Shown: positions 28,182-36,988 of the stretch, one piece after another | Numbering within the stretch: position 1 is the stretch's first letter | Layout of the letters: the number at the start of each line of letters is the position of its first letter | Source: Zeaxanthinibacter sp. PT1 | Lineage (GTDB): Bacteria; Bacteroidota; Bacteroidia; Flavobacteriales; Flavobacteriaceae | Length of the DNA: 64,000 nt | Assembly (NCBI RefSeq): GCF_028464225.1 | Contig: NZ_JAQPCN010000001.1 | Span: forward strand, 186,001 to 250,000 | Reading direction: 5' to 3' | Notes under the pieces: model-generated | Databases searched by the model: none | Told to the model about the DNA's origin: nothing | What the model saw: only the letters and a program-made list of their open reading frames with translations | Position numbers and translations under genes: made by a program

Positions 28182-28649
28182 ATGAGACTTTCTGAAATAA
28201 AAGACAAACTGACCCAATTGGAGCAGATCGCTTTCCAATTACCCAACGGGGAATTAGTACCCAGCCACTTTCATGTGACCGAAGTAGGAAAGGTCACTAA
28301 ACACTTTATCGACTGTGGCGGGACAGTTCGAAATGAAGAAGTGGTCAATTTCCAACTCTGGAACGCTGACGACTACGACCACCGTTTGCACCCTGAAAAA
28401 TTATTGCACATTATAGAGCTCTCTGAAAAGACTTTGGGTATCGGGGACCTGGATATTGAAGTTGAATACCAGGGAGATACTATCGGGAAGTTCGGGCTCG
28501 ACTTTGACGGGACCAATTTCCTGCTGACCAGCAAGCAGACAGACTGCCTGGCCAAGGATCAATGTGGTATCCCTGAAAAAAAATTAGAATTCGTCCCCGT
28601 AAATAAGAATGAAGAACCCTGCTGCTCCCCTGACGGGAACTGTTGTTAA
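28182..28649 (+). CDS. DUF6428 family protein of the arsenic operon
   Basis: A 155-aa cytosolic protein with the DUF6428 pattern (PNGELVPSHFHVTEVG; TKHFIDCGGTVRNEE; FQLWNADDYDHRLHP). It ends in a cysteine-rich tail, CCSPDGNCC. The family is found in Bacteroidota ars operons between arsR and arsC, as here, and its biochemical role is not established. The paired cysteines at the C-terminus suggest metalloid or metal binding. It lies 45 bp after arsR and 21 bp before arsC, so co-transcription is very likely. Confidence 0.78.
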   Translation: MRLSEIKDKLTQLEQIAFQLPNGELVPSHFHVTEVGKVTKHFIDCGGTVRNEEVVNFQLWNADDYDHRLHPEKLLHIIELSEKTLGIGDLDIEVEYQGDTIGKFGLDFDGTNFLLTSKQTDCLAKDQCGIPEKKLEFVPVNKNEEPCCSPDGNCC

Positions 28650-28670
28650 ATAGAGTCGTAATTATTCACT

Positions 28671-29303
28671 ATGCTCACTACTAAACCTAATATCTACCCG
28701 GGAATTTCAGCAGAGATTTCCGGGTTGAATCCCAAAAGTATTCCGGCGGAAAGGAAAGAGAGCCTGCAGCCCCTTATTGATTTTATCCAGGCTAAAGCAA
28801 AAGCCAGGCAGGAGATCCGGCTCAATTTTATCTGCACCCATAATTCGCGAAGGAGTCACCTATCCCAGGTATGGGCCCAGGCCATGGCTTACCATTTCGG
28901 CATAGCGAATGTACAATGTTACTCGGCCGGCACAGAAAGTACGGCCCTGTTCCCTATGGCGGCAGAGACTCTAAAGGATTCGGGCTTTGAAATCCAGGTC
29001 CTGGCAGAAACCAACAACCCGGTATACAGCATAAAATATGCTGACCCGGAGCACCCGGTGATCGGGTTTTCTAAAACCCTTGATCACGATTTTAACCCAA
29101 AGTCGGGCTTTGCCGCTATCATGACCTGTTCCCAGGCCGATGCAGGCTGCCCTTTTATCGCAGGTGCTGAAGTTCGAATCCCGATCACCTACGAGGATCC
29201 CAAAGCTTTTGACAACACCCCCCAACAGGCGGAAAAATACAGGGAGCGAAGCCTGCAGATCGCCACCGAAATGTTTTACGTATTCTCCCAGATCAAAGCT
29301 TGA
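28671..29303 (+). CDS. arsC: Arsenate reductase, low-molecular-weight phosphatase type
   Basis: The 210-aa protein carries the P-loop CX5R as C55THNSRR61, the oxyanion pocket of LMW protein tyrosine phosphatase-like arsenate reductases. Additional cysteines at 153 (MTCSQ) and 160 (GCPF) sit where the resolving pair of thioredoxin-coupled ArsC enzymes would be expected. It is longer than typical ArsC (about 130 aa); the extra residues form an N-terminal extension and an insertion found in many Bacteroidota members. It converts arsenate to arsenite for export by the adjacent Acr3, whose ATG lies 2 bp after this stop. Confidence 0.85.
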   Translation: MLTTKPNIYPGISAEISGLNPKSIPAERKESLQPLIDFIQAKAKARQEIRLNFICTHNSRRSHLSQVWAQAMAYHFGIANVQCYSAGTESTALFPMAAETLKDSGFEIQVLAETNNPVYSIKYADPEHPVIGFSKTLDHDFNPKSGFAAIMTCSQADAGCPFIAGAEVRIPITYEDPKAFDNTPQQAEKYRERSLQIATEMFYVFSQIKA

Positions 29304-29305
29304 GC

Positions 29306-30352
29306 ATGGCATCAAAAAAACTGAGTTTTTTAGACCGGAATCTCACCTTGTGGATCTTCGTGGGAATGGCTGTGGGTGTAGGAATTGGGTATTTTTTCCC
29401 TTCCTTCCCGGAAGTCATAAACGCTTTCAACAGAGGCACCACCAATATTCCCATCGCAATAGGGTTAATTCTGATGATGTACCCTCCCCTGGCCAAAGTC
29501 AATTATTCTCTCCTGCCCAAGGTATTTAAGAACGTAAAGATTTTATCTATTTCCCTGGTGTTGAACTGGATCATTGGGCCCGTGCTCATGTTTATTTTAG
29601 CCATCACCTTCCTGCGTGATTACCCCGAGTATATGGTAGGTTTAATATTAATAGGACTTGCACGTTGTATTGCCATGGTGCTGGTCTGGAATGACCTGGC
29701 CGAGGGCAGTAGCGAATACGGAGCCGGGCTGGTGGCTTTAAACAGCATCTTCCAGGTCTTTGCCTATAGTTTTTATGCCTGGATCTTTATCACGGTGCTT
29801 CCCCCCTATTTTGGTTTTGATGGGGCCATTGTGGATATTTCCATAGCCACCATTGCGGAGAGTGTTGCCATCTACCTGGGGATTCCCTTCCTGATGGGGA
29901 TCTTAAGCAGGCTGGTGTTGGTAAAACTCAAAGGCGAAGCCTGGTACACGGAAAAATTCATCCCGGCAATCTCCCCGCTTACCCTGGTGGCCTTATTGTT
30001 TACCATCGTGGTAATGTTCTCCTTAAAAGGAGAATTGATCGTAGAGATCCCTATGGATGTTCTGGTAATAGCAGTTCCCTTACTGATCTATTTTACCCTC
30101 ATGTTCATCATAGGTTTTTTCTTTACCCGGGCCATGGGTGCAGAATATGACAAGACTGCTTCTGTAGCCTTTACCGCGGCTGGAAACAATTTTGAACTGG
30201 CAATCGCCGTGGCCATAGCCGTATTCGGACTAAATTCTGGTCAAGCGTTTGCAGGGGTGATCGGACCGCTGGTCGAAGTACCTGCACTCATCCTCTTAGT
30301 CCGGGTATCCTTCTGGCTCAGGGAGAAGTATTATACTCCCGCAAGGAATTGA
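29306..30352 (+). CDS. acr3: Arsenite efflux transporter ACR3
   Basis: A 348-aa inner-membrane transporter of the bile acid/arsenite/riboflavin (BART) superfamily with ten predicted helices. The ACR3 signatures include [34 protein letters not shown] (with the catalytically important cysteine) and [18 protein letters not shown]. It exports As(III) using the proton-motive force. The ATG at 29306 is preferred over an in-frame TTG at 29300. It starts 2 bp after arsC, so it is translationally coupled. A small hairpin lies about 95 bp downstream, ahead of the Cys-rich peptide gene. Confidence 0.9.
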   Translation: MASKKLSFLDRNLTLWIFVGMAVGVGIGYFFPSFPEVINAFNRGTTNIPIAIGLILMMYPPLAKVNYSLLPKVFKNVKILSISLVLNWIIGPVLMFILAITFLRDYPEYMVGLILIGLARCIAMVLVWNDLAEGSSEYGAGLVALNSIFQVFAYSFYAWIFITVLPPYFGFDGAIVDISIATIAESVAIYLGIPFLMGILSRLVLVKLKGEAWYTEKFIPAISPLTLVALLFTIVVMFSLKGELIVEIPMDVLVIAVPLLIYFTLMFIIGFFFTRAMGAEYDKTASVAFTAAGNNFELAIAVAIAVFGLNSGQAFAGVIGPLVEVPALILLVRVSFWLREKYYTPARN

Positions 30353-30446
30353 CAGCAGAGAACTTAATGTACCGGGTTATGTCATCCACAAAGTTTTACA
30401 TCATTAAAATTCGAGCAGCTAGGAGAAAGTTTTAAAATAAATTGGA

Positions 30447-30471
30447 GAAACCTGTATCCTTTTCAGGTTTT
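30447..30471 (+). terminator. Hairpin between acr3 and the Cys-rich peptide gene
   Basis: AAACCTG (30448-30454) pairs with CAGGTTT (30464-30470) around a 9-nt loop and is followed by TCCC rather than a strong T run. It could be a weak terminator at the end of the ars operon or a structured leader of the peptide gene 36 bp downstream. Confidence 0.4.
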
Positions 30472-30506
30472 CCCGGTCTACCTATTGAATCTAAAACTTA
30501 TCAGCT

Positions 30507-30623
30507 ATGAATACCTGCGTATGTACCCAATGTAATTGCTCAAAGTGTAATTGTAAGAATTGTGCAACAGCTAATTGTCCATGCACCAATTGTGACTGTA
30601 CAAAATGTGCTTGCTGTAATTAA
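30507..30623 (+). CDS. Cys-rich 38-residue metallothionein-like peptide
   Basis: A short frame from ATG 30507 to TAA 30621-30623 encodes 38 residues, 14 of them cysteine. After Met-Asn-Thr, the chain is seven consecutive five-residue units of the form C-x-C-x-x. The fourth unit lacks its second Cys (CATAN) and the last has three (CACCN). There are no aromatic or hydrophobic core residues, as in metallothioneins. It lies between acr3 and a SigZ-like sigma factor gene whose product also has Cys pairs. Binding of soft metals or As(III) through thiolates is inferred; no known bacterial metallothionein family is clearly matched. The size is far below the usual gene-calling cut-off. Confidence 0.7.
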   Translation: MNTCVCTQCNCSKCNCKNCATANCPCTNCDCTKCACCN

Positions 30624-30656
30624 TTCTATTATGCTCTCTTTTGTTAACTTAGGGAT

Positions 30657-31187
30657 ATGAGCACGGAAGAAATGGCACTAGAATACCGGGACAGGATATA
30701 CTTTTTCCTGCTGAAGCAGCTGGGTGACCCTGATATGGCCAAGGATATCCTACAGGAAACTTTTTTAAAAGCGCAGCAGAAGATCGGGCAATTAAGGGAA
30801 GTTGAAAAGCTGGAATCCTGGTTATTCCAGGTGGCCCGGAACACCATGAAGGACCATCTTGCTCATGAAGCACGGCTGATCCCAGGGCCTGTACACGATA
30901 CCCAGGACACCTCGGGCAGAGAGCCCGAAGCTTGTTGCTTTGACCGTTTCATCGAGGAACTTCCACCGGATTACAGGCAGAGTATCGAACTTGTTTATAT
31001 AGAGGGTAAAAAACAGCAGGAAGCTTCCCAAGCCCTGGGAATCAGCCTGCCCAATATGAAGGCAAGGATCCGACGGGCGAAAGTGATGCTGAAAGATAAG
31101 TTCGCTGAATGTTGCGGGTACGACCTCAATGAGAATGGCAAGCTCGTCGGGGAAGTGAACTGCCCAAAATGTAATACCGCTGACTGA
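30657..31187 (+). CDS. sigZ: ECF sigma factor, SigZ-like, with Cys-rich tail
   Basis: A 176-aa ECF sigma factor. Region 2 occupies about 8-74 (DMAKDILQETFLKAQ; LESWLFQVARNTMKDHL) and region 4 about 97-148 (LPPDYRQSIELVYIEG; GISLPNMKARIRRAKVMLK). It resembles SigZ, which also carries cysteines beyond region 4. Here Cys93-Cys94 lie in the linker, and Cys152-Cys153 and C169PKC172 lie in the tail. No anti-sigma factor gene adjoins it, so metal or thiol sensing by the tail is a plausible alternative control. It starts 33 bp after the Cys-rich peptide gene, suggesting a shared transcript. Confidence 0.8.
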   Translation: MSTEEMALEYRDRIYFFLLKQLGDPDMAKDILQETFLKAQQKIGQLREVEKLESWLFQVARNTMKDHLAHEARLIPGPVHDTQDTSGREPEACCFDRFIEELPPDYRQSIELVYIEGKKQQEASQALGISLPNMKARIRRAKVMLKDKFAECCGYDLNENGKLVGEVNCPKCNTAD

Positions 31188-31314
31188 AATTTCTTCATGC
31201 GAATATTGGAGCCCTGGGACTGTCATATTTTGTCTTTACCGAAAGAAATGAGTGTTATGAAAAGTCAGCTGTAACAATTTCCATTTTTACTCATCTTTAG
31301 GCTATAACCTGCTA

Positions 31315-32778
31315 ATGATGAGACCACTGTTTATAGTTGCATTGTTGATGCTTAATTCCTGCGCTGAAAGTCCCGCTAATGCCAGGCAGCAAAGTTCATC
31401 CACTGACATCCACTTAGAAAAAATAGAAATGAACCTGCCTCCCGTGCACTACCTGGAAGGTCAAGCGCAAATGCAGACCATTCCACAGGCTATGGGCAGA
31501 TACCAGGTAGCCGGAGTAAGTATGGCTTTCGTCAACAAGGGTAAACTGCAGTGGACTAAATCCTATGGCTATGCCAGCCTGGAAGATTCCACTTTGATCA
31601 GCCCGGCAACCGTATTTGCCGGTGGATCCCTGAGCAAACCCATCACTGCAATAGCGGCGTTGTCCATGGTTGAAGGAGGTTTAATGCCTCTTGATGAGAA
31701 TGTCAACACCATATTAAAGGATTACCAATTGCCTGAGAATAGCTATACCGTAAAGGAGAAAATAACTTTAAGACGCTTAATAACGCATAAGGCGGGAATA
31801 AAGAACGAATTGTGGGCCTCCTACTTTCCAAATGAAGCTGTCCCCTCCTTAACGGCCATGTTATCCGGTACTCCCCCATCAATGAACCAACCGGTAGAAG
31901 TGATTGCTGTTCCGGGATCTCGAGAGCAGTATTCCAATCCCGGGTATTCTGTCATTCAGAAAATCCTAGAAGACGTGTCCGGCCAATCTTTTGATGATAT
32001 TATCCAAGAAAGGATCTTTTCAGCAGCGGGAATGTCCAGCAGCACAATGCAGCAGCCCATCCCGGAATCATTGGCACAAAAGAGGGCTACCGGGTATGAC
32101 AAGGATGGATTGCCCTACCCTTATAAATTATTTCCCTTCAAAGCGGCCGGTGGTATCTGGACCACTCCTGAGGATATGGCAAAATTCATGATCGCGATCA
32201 TGGATGATTATCATAAGGATTCTCGCAAGTTGCTATCCCGAAAAATGGCCAAAACCGTCTTTGACAGCTCCACCGGGAGACTTGGTTTCACCAAAGAAAT
32301 TAAGGATGATCAAATCTTATTTGATCACTGGGGCAGCAATGCCGGCTTTAGTTGCTACATGGTAGGTCACCTGGATAAAGAACAAGGGGTAGTGATCATG
32401 ACCAACAGCGATCGAGGTTTTGATTTGTTAGCAGCTATTGCACGGTCTGTAGCGATGGAATACCAATGGGGTTTCCTGGAGCCTGAAATCTATAATCCCA
32501 TTGAAATTCAGGCCGGAGTATTGAAGGATTACACAGGGACTTTTAGCGACAAGAAGCCGGGTGGAATGCATATGGAATTCCAGATGAGGAATTCAGCACT
32601 ATATATTTCAACAGCTTCACAGGACCACAAGTTGATTCCCGTAACTAATTCCAAATTTATTTCGGCAGAGGATAATCATGCTTACGAATTCATCAGGGAT
32701 GAAAACAATGTTATTAAATGGGTGCGAATTACAGAGGAGAACGGTTATAATTTTGACCTGCTTAAAGAAACGGACTGA
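31315..32778 (+). CDS. Serine hydrolase lipoprotein, class C beta-lactamase family
   Basis: The 487-aa protein has a lipoprotein signal (lipobox LNSC, Cys16). The beta-lactamase-like fold has SxxK as Ser105-Leu-Ser-Lys108, YSN at 206-208 and HWG at 338-340 replacing KTG. A C-terminal beta-rich domain (about 400-487; VLKDYTGTFSDKKPGG) follows. These enzymes are usually esterases or D-amino acid peptidases rather than antibiotic-hydrolysing lactamases. It shares only the catalytic core with the paralogue at 5112. ATG codons at 31315 and 31318 are both possible starts. Confidence 0.82.
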   Translation: MMRPLFIVALLMLNSCAESPANARQQSSSTDIHLEKIEMNLPPVHYLEGQAQMQTIPQAMGRYQVAGVSMAFVNKGKLQWTKSYGYASLEDSTLISPATVFAGGSLSKPITAIAALSMVEGGLMPLDENVNTILKDYQLPENSYTVKEKITLRRLITHKAGIKNELWASYFPNEAVPSLTAMLSGTPPSMNQPVEVIAVPGSREQYSNPGYSVIQKILEDVSGQSFDDIIQERIFSAAGMSSSTMQQPIPESLAQKRATGYDKDGLPYPYKLFPFKAAGGIWTTPEDMAKFMIAIMDDYHKDSRKLLSRKMAKTVFDSSTGRLGFTKEIKDDQILFDHWGSNAGFSCYMVGHLDKEQGVVIMTNSDRGFDLLAAIARSVAMEYQWGFLEPEIYNPIEIQAGVLKDYTGTFSDKKPGGMHMEFQMRNSALYISTASQDHKLIPVTNSKFISAEDNHAYEFIRDENNVIKWVRITEENGYNFDLLKETD

Positions 32779-32907
32779 CTTAAGTCGTCTAGTGACCCAC
32801 TTGCCATCACCAAGTGTCTATACTCAAATTAAATGGAACACGAATTCTATAAATCCGAACAATCCGACTAGAAAATACTTGCTACCTTAAATCCTATATA
32901 ATAATAT

Positions 32908-33861
32908 ATGGGAAAAAGGAGCTCGGTCTATATCTGGCAATTCACGGCCTTGCAATTCAGTAAGAAGATCTGGATTGAAGGCTCCCTTATCTATGGAAAC
33001 CAGGGAGAGCGGAAAGTCCACACTACCTGGATGGGTCATTTTATCGAAGTATTACTTTCTTATTTCCGTAAACCTGCCGCCCGGGAAGAGCTTAAGATCA
33101 GGACGGGCACGGAAGAGACCACTTTGCAGACCGATAGGAAGGGAGGTTTTTCCTGCCTTCTAAATCACTTTGAAATGGATGAGCTTCAAATCTCCCACCA
33201 TGGAGAACACCTGGAACTTCCGGGAGGCTATCCCGCTTATTTTCCTCAAAACGGTGCTGCCCTGGAAGTGGTTTCAGACCTGGATGATACCGTCTTGCAT
33301 TCGTACACCACCTCCGTCCTGAAAAGGATGTATAGTATATTATTTGTACTTCCACGGAAAAGGAAAGCTGTGGCCTACACCTACCAGCTGATGGAGTGGT
33401 TTAAACGGCAGGATATACGGGTGACCTATTTGTCCAAAAGTGAATCTAACCTATATGAATTGATCTATGCTTTTATCAACACCCAGGAGCTTCCCCAGGG
33501 AGCCTTGTTACTAAGTCCCTATCTAAAACTACATCAGCTACCAAAACCTAAAAAAGGAAAGGATTATAAGTACAACCACTTACACACCCTGCTCACCGAG
33601 CAGCCGACCAAAAAGTTTATCCTGGTCGGGGACGATACACAGCGCGATATGGAAGTGTATACCGCAATCATCAGAGAACATCCTGATCGGATCATAAAAG
33701 TATTTATCAGGCAAAGCAGCATGGGAAGGAATAAAAAACAGGAGCAGCTTTGGGAAGAGTTACAGGACACCGGTGTAGCGGCCACCTATTTTGCTGATGG
33801 TGATGAAACCCGGGCAGCTATAGATTCATTAACCTCTTTATTTATGCGATCAACAGTATGA
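32908..33861 (+). CDS. App1-family phosphatidate phosphatase (DUF2183)
   Basis: A 317-aa protein with an N-terminal beta-rich part and a HAD-like App1 catalytic domain from about 115. The motif D124-L-D126-D-T128 matches the DxDxT signature of Mg2+-dependent phosphatidate phosphatases. VTYLSKSESNLYELIYAF and ILVGDDTQRDMEVYTAI complete the HAD motifs. The yeast App1 enzyme converts phosphatidic acid to diacylglycerol; the bacterial activity is inferred from family. Its stop overlaps the start of the lipid kinase gene (ATGA at 33858-33861), indicating translational coupling. Confidence 0.82.
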   Translation: MGKRSSVYIWQFTALQFSKKIWIEGSLIYGNQGERKVHTTWMGHFIEVLLSYFRKPAAREELKIRTGTEETTLQTDRKGGFSCLLNHFEMDELQISHHGEHLELPGGYPAYFPQNGAALEVVSDLDDTVLHSYTTSVLKRMYSILFVLPRKRKAVAYTYQLMEWFKRQDIRVTYLSKSESNLYELIYAFINTQELPQGALLLSPYLKLHQLPKPKKGKDYKYNHLHTLLTEQPTKKFILVGDDTQRDMEVYTAIIREHPDRIIKVFIRQSSMGRNKKQEQLWEELQDTGVAATYFADGDETRAAIDSLTSLFMRSTV

Positions 33862-34781
33862 AAATCCTACTTGTACTCAACCCCGTTTCGGGCAATTCGG
33901 AGAAACAGGAATTGCTGGGGGCCATAAAAAAGGAAGCCCTACTGAGCAACGTATTGCTCGATATTTACAGGACGGCCGGGCAGAATGATGATGAAAAGAT
34001 TGAAGGTCTTATTTCTGATAATTCCTATGATCTCCTCCTTGCATTTGGAGGTGACGGTACCGTGAATCGAGTGGCCCTGCATGCGAGAAAGCATGGTTTA
34101 ACTTTCGGGATTATTCCCGGAGGTACTTCCAATGGACTGGCTAAGGACCTGGGAATTCCTTCAGATCCCCTTCAGGCTTTTCAACAGGCCATTGAGCAGA
34201 AACATAAAGTCTGGCTGGATATGATCCTCGTCAACGAAGAGCATGAACTACTGCATCTTGGGGATATCGGGGCCAATGCCAATTTAGTGGCTCGGATGGA
34301 GCACTCCAAAAAAGACAAGTTGCATAACGCAGCAAATTTTGTTCAGGAATTCATGAAAGGTCGTAGTTTTAAGTATACCTTGGAAACCGACAGGGGAAGT
34401 TTAACAGGAAGCGCAGAAATGGTTTCATTCTGCAATGCCCGGAAATACGGCACCGGGATTCCCCTGACCAAGGATGCAGCACCCAATGATGGAAAATTTG
34501 AAGTGGTTATCTTTGATAAGATTGACATCTCCACCTTGTTCAAATCAGCCCTTGCAGCCATTGAGGATTCTTTTTTTAATGATGAGGACCGGCAGATTAT
34601 CAGTACCACCCGTGCTGTCATCAATTTGACCGAACCTCAGCAATGGCAAATGGATGGGGAATTAATGCCACCCACCCAACAAATCCGCTTAAAGATACTC
34701 CCGCAACAGCTACGCATCATTTGTGGGGTTGAATGTCCGTACAGAGATATTGACCGGGAAAAGGACAAGGAAGAAGTATAG
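33858..34781 (+). CDS. Diacylglycerol kinase-like lipid kinase (YegS/DgkB family)
   Basis: A 307-aa cytosolic lipid kinase. The nucleotide-binding signature G64-G-D-G-T68 is followed by NRVALHARK, and IIPGGTSNGLAKDLGIP is the family's second glycine-rich loop. The C-terminal two-layer domain (about 145-290) contains EVVIFDK and QQWQMDGELMPP. Enzymes of this group phosphorylate diacylglycerol or related lipids. It overlaps the App1-type phosphatase gene by 4 bp, so a phosphatase producing diacylglycerol is paired with a kinase that could remake phosphatidate. Confidence 0.82.
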   Translation: MKILLVLNPVSGNSEKQELLGAIKKEALLSNVLLDIYRTAGQNDDEKIEGLISDNSYDLLLAFGGDGTVNRVALHARKHGLTFGIIPGGTSNGLAKDLGIPSDPLQAFQQAIEQKHKVWLDMILVNEEHELLHLGDIGANANLVARMEHSKKDKLHNAANFVQEFMKGRSFKYTLETDRGSLTGSAEMVSFCNARKYGTGIPLTKDAAPNDGKFEVVIFDKIDISTLFKSALAAIEDSFFNDEDRQIISTTRAVINLTEPQQWQMDGELMPPTQQIRLKILPQQLRIICGVECPYRDIDREKDKEEV

Positions 34782-34925
34782 GGAATAGTGTAATGTGAAC
34801 TCCCCTATATACCCTGTGATTTCTCTAGCTTAGTTCTTGTTTCCAGTGTGCTCTAAAAAATTTATGACAGAATATTCCTATCTTTAAGGAAGCCGGCTCG
34901 TTTGCCGGCGACCAACCGGATGATT

Positions 34926-35255
34926 ATGAGCAAGTGGGAAGACCGACTGGAAATCTATGACAACTTAGTCGATAAATGTCCCAGGTTTGAGCGCAAGGGT
35001 AAGACTATGCCATATACTTCAGCCAATGGACACATGTTCTCCCAGCTGAACAAAGCTGGGGATCTAGGGATTCGATTCTCCAAAGACGTCCAGGAAAAAT
35101 ATATCAAAGAATTTAATTCTGCCCTCTTCCGATCCTATAATTCGATCATGCACGGCTATGTACTGATACCAGAAGATATGCTTACCGACGATAAAAGGAT
35201 AGTGGAACTTTTAAGCGAAAGTTATGACTACGTAATGAGCCTTGACCCTAAATGA
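34926..35255 (+). CDS. TfoX/Sxy N-terminal-like protein
   Basis: The protein is 109 aa from ATG 34926; an alternative ATG two codons upstream (34920) is equally possible. The segment KTMPYTSANGHMFSQLNKAGDLGIRFS, followed by SIMHGYVLIPEDML and SYDYVMSLDPK, fits small proteins annotated as TfoX/Sxy N-terminal domain proteins. No competence genes adjoin it, and single-domain members have no proven function. It is a monocistronic gene after a 144-bp gap. Confidence 0.6.
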   Translation: MSKWEDRLEIYDNLVDKCPRFERKGKTMPYTSANGHMFSQLNKAGDLGIRFSKDVQEKYIKEFNSALFRSYNSIMHGYVLIPEDMLTDDKRIVELLSESYDYVMSLDPK

Positions 35256-35341
35256 CTTATAAGGATAGAAATTCAATAGAAATCGATTCCGCAACAATTA
35301 TAGAACTGTTAAAAATAGAGGGTAGTAATATTTAGTAGACT

Positions 35342-35989
35342 ATGATCACGGAATTATCATCAAAAGCCAAGAAAATTTGTGTCGAGGTTAGTCAGGGGGA
35401 CACCCGACTGGGAGATCTTCGGAAGATTGCTAAAGAGATCAAGAAAGACCATGAACTTGCGATGGAACTCTGGAGTACCGGTGATTTTATGCCCCGCCAA
35501 CTGGCAATACTTATCCTGGATAAAAAATTGCTTACACAAGAACTTATCGATAGACTGACTGCCGATATGGAAGAACACAGCGAGAAGGAACGCACCCACC
35601 TGGCCGATTGGCTGATGGCTAACCAACTGAGTAAAGGCAAGAAGACCATTGCCCTGATGGAATCCTGGGAAAAAAGCCCATCCGTATTACAGCGAAGGCT
35701 ATATTGGTATTACCAGGCCCGCCAACGGTGGACAGGGCAGACTCCACCTCCCAACACCGCCTACCTCCTGACAACTATAGAGGAGAAACTGCAGAACGAA
35801 GCTCCCGAAGTACAATGGGCTATGAATTTCACGGCTGCCTGGATCGGTATCTTTGATCATTCGTACCGGGAACGTTGTATCGCTCTAGGGGAGAAATTGG
35901 GACTTTATCGCGAAGAGAAAGCGCCAAAGGGATGCACGCCAAACTACCTGCCCGAATTTATACGGATAGAGGTTGATAAACGAAAATGA
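35342..35989 (+). CDS. AlkD-like DNA alkylation repair family protein
   Basis: A 215-aa all-helical protein fitting the AlkD/HEAT-like fold. Helical repeats read LRKIAKEIKKDHELAMELWSTGDFMPRQLAILILDK and HLADWLMANQLSKGKK. The segment VQWAMNFTAAWIGIFD corresponds to the conserved C-terminal HEAT helices. AlkD enzymes excise bulky alkylated purines; catalytic identity here is inferred, since several family members have lost activity. The gene follows an 86-bp gap after the TfoX-like gene, and the two may share a transcript. Confidence 0.72.
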   Translation: MITELSSKAKKICVEVSQGDTRLGDLRKIAKEIKKDHELAMELWSTGDFMPRQLAILILDKKLLTQELIDRLTADMEEHSEKERTHLADWLMANQLSKGKKTIALMESWEKSPSVLQRRLYWYYQARQRWTGQTPPPNTAYLLTTIEEKLQNEAPEVQWAMNFTAAWIGIFDHSYRERCIALGEKLGLYREEKAPKGCTPNYLPEFIRIEVDKRK

Positions 35990-36104
35990 CACCAGAAGAG
36001 GACAGGTGCTAGAGATGATGCCAGGAAGAAATTGTGCATATGCCGGGGTGCTAGGTAAGAATATCCAATCCCCCGGTGCAAAATGATAGGCTTTTTTTTC
36101 TTTT

Positions 36105-36137
36105 AAGAAAGACAACACCTGCGAACAGGTGTTGTTC
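36105..36137 (-). terminator. Intrinsic terminator after the small membrane protein gene
   Basis: A perfect 10-bp stem (ACAACACCTG at 36112-36121; CAGGTGTTGT at 36126-36135) reads on the minus strand with a UUCG tetraloop and is followed by CTTTCTT. It lies 25-48 bp after the minus-strand stop at 36160. It may also end + strand transcripts of the AlkD-like gene. Confidence 0.6.
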
Positions 36138-36159
36138 CTCAATAGCATAAATCAATAAA

Positions 36160-36348
<189 letters not shown>

Positions 36349-36435
36349 TTACATAAAGGTACGCAATAAACAGAATCAAATCTTTGAAGTTTTGACTGTA
36401 TAAAACACCTGGCAGATAGATTAAGTTATTTTTCT

Positions 36436-36870
36436 ATGAACCCCCTTCACGTACATACAGATCCTGCCGTAAATGCGGTATTCAGCAATTATCCCGATAA
36501 GATCCGGGTGCAACTCCTGGCACTTCGCGATTTGGTTATTGAGACTGCAAAGGAGACTGAAGGAATAGAAGAATTAATCGAAACTTTAAAATGGGGAGAG
36601 CCCAGTTATATCGCCAAAGGAGGCAGTACCCTACGCATGGACTGGAAACCCAAAAAACCGGATCAGTACGCCCTTTATTTTAAGTGCACCAGCAGGCTTG
36701 TAGAAACGTTCAGGAAGGTCTTCGGAAACCGGCTGACCTATGAAAAGAACAGGGTCATAGTGCTGCATCTGGATGAAGATTTACCCGTGAAGGAATTAAA
36801 ACAATGTATCAGGGCCACTTTGATCTACCACGGGGTTAAGCAACTTCCCGATCTCGGGATAGATTATTAA
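36436..36870 (+). CDS. DUF1801 family protein
   Basis: A 144-aa cytosolic protein covering the DUF1801 (YdhG/YjhG-like) fold. It has the opening FSNYPDKIRVQLLALRDLV, the conserved LKWGEPSYIAKGGSTLRM, and ALYFKCTSRLVETFRKVFG. The fold is related to SufE/iron-chaperone-like alpha-beta proteins, but no activity is established. It is divergent from the Lmo0937-type gene with a 108-bp shared upstream region. Confidence 0.8.
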   Translation: MNPLHVHTDPAVNAVFSNYPDKIRVQLLALRDLVIETAKETEGIEELIETLKWGEPSYIAKGGSTLRMDWKPKKPDQYALYFKCTSRLVETFRKVFGNRLTYEKNRVIVLHLDEDLPVKELKQCIRATLIYHGVKQLPDLGIDY

Positions 36871-36988
36871 TACCCTGGTTTGAGAACATTCCTAATCCGC
36901 ACCATTTAAATACAGAAAATTTACTATATTTAGAAGAGTTGATACATTTCTGCAGTCTAATCTTGGCTGCTTTCATAAAACATCACAC

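Noticed and set aside
5112-32778. The two serine hydrolases as antibiotic-resistance beta-lactamases
   Set aside because: HSG/HWG replace KTG and both have extra C-terminal domains, as in esterase/peptidase members; resistance cannot be inferred.
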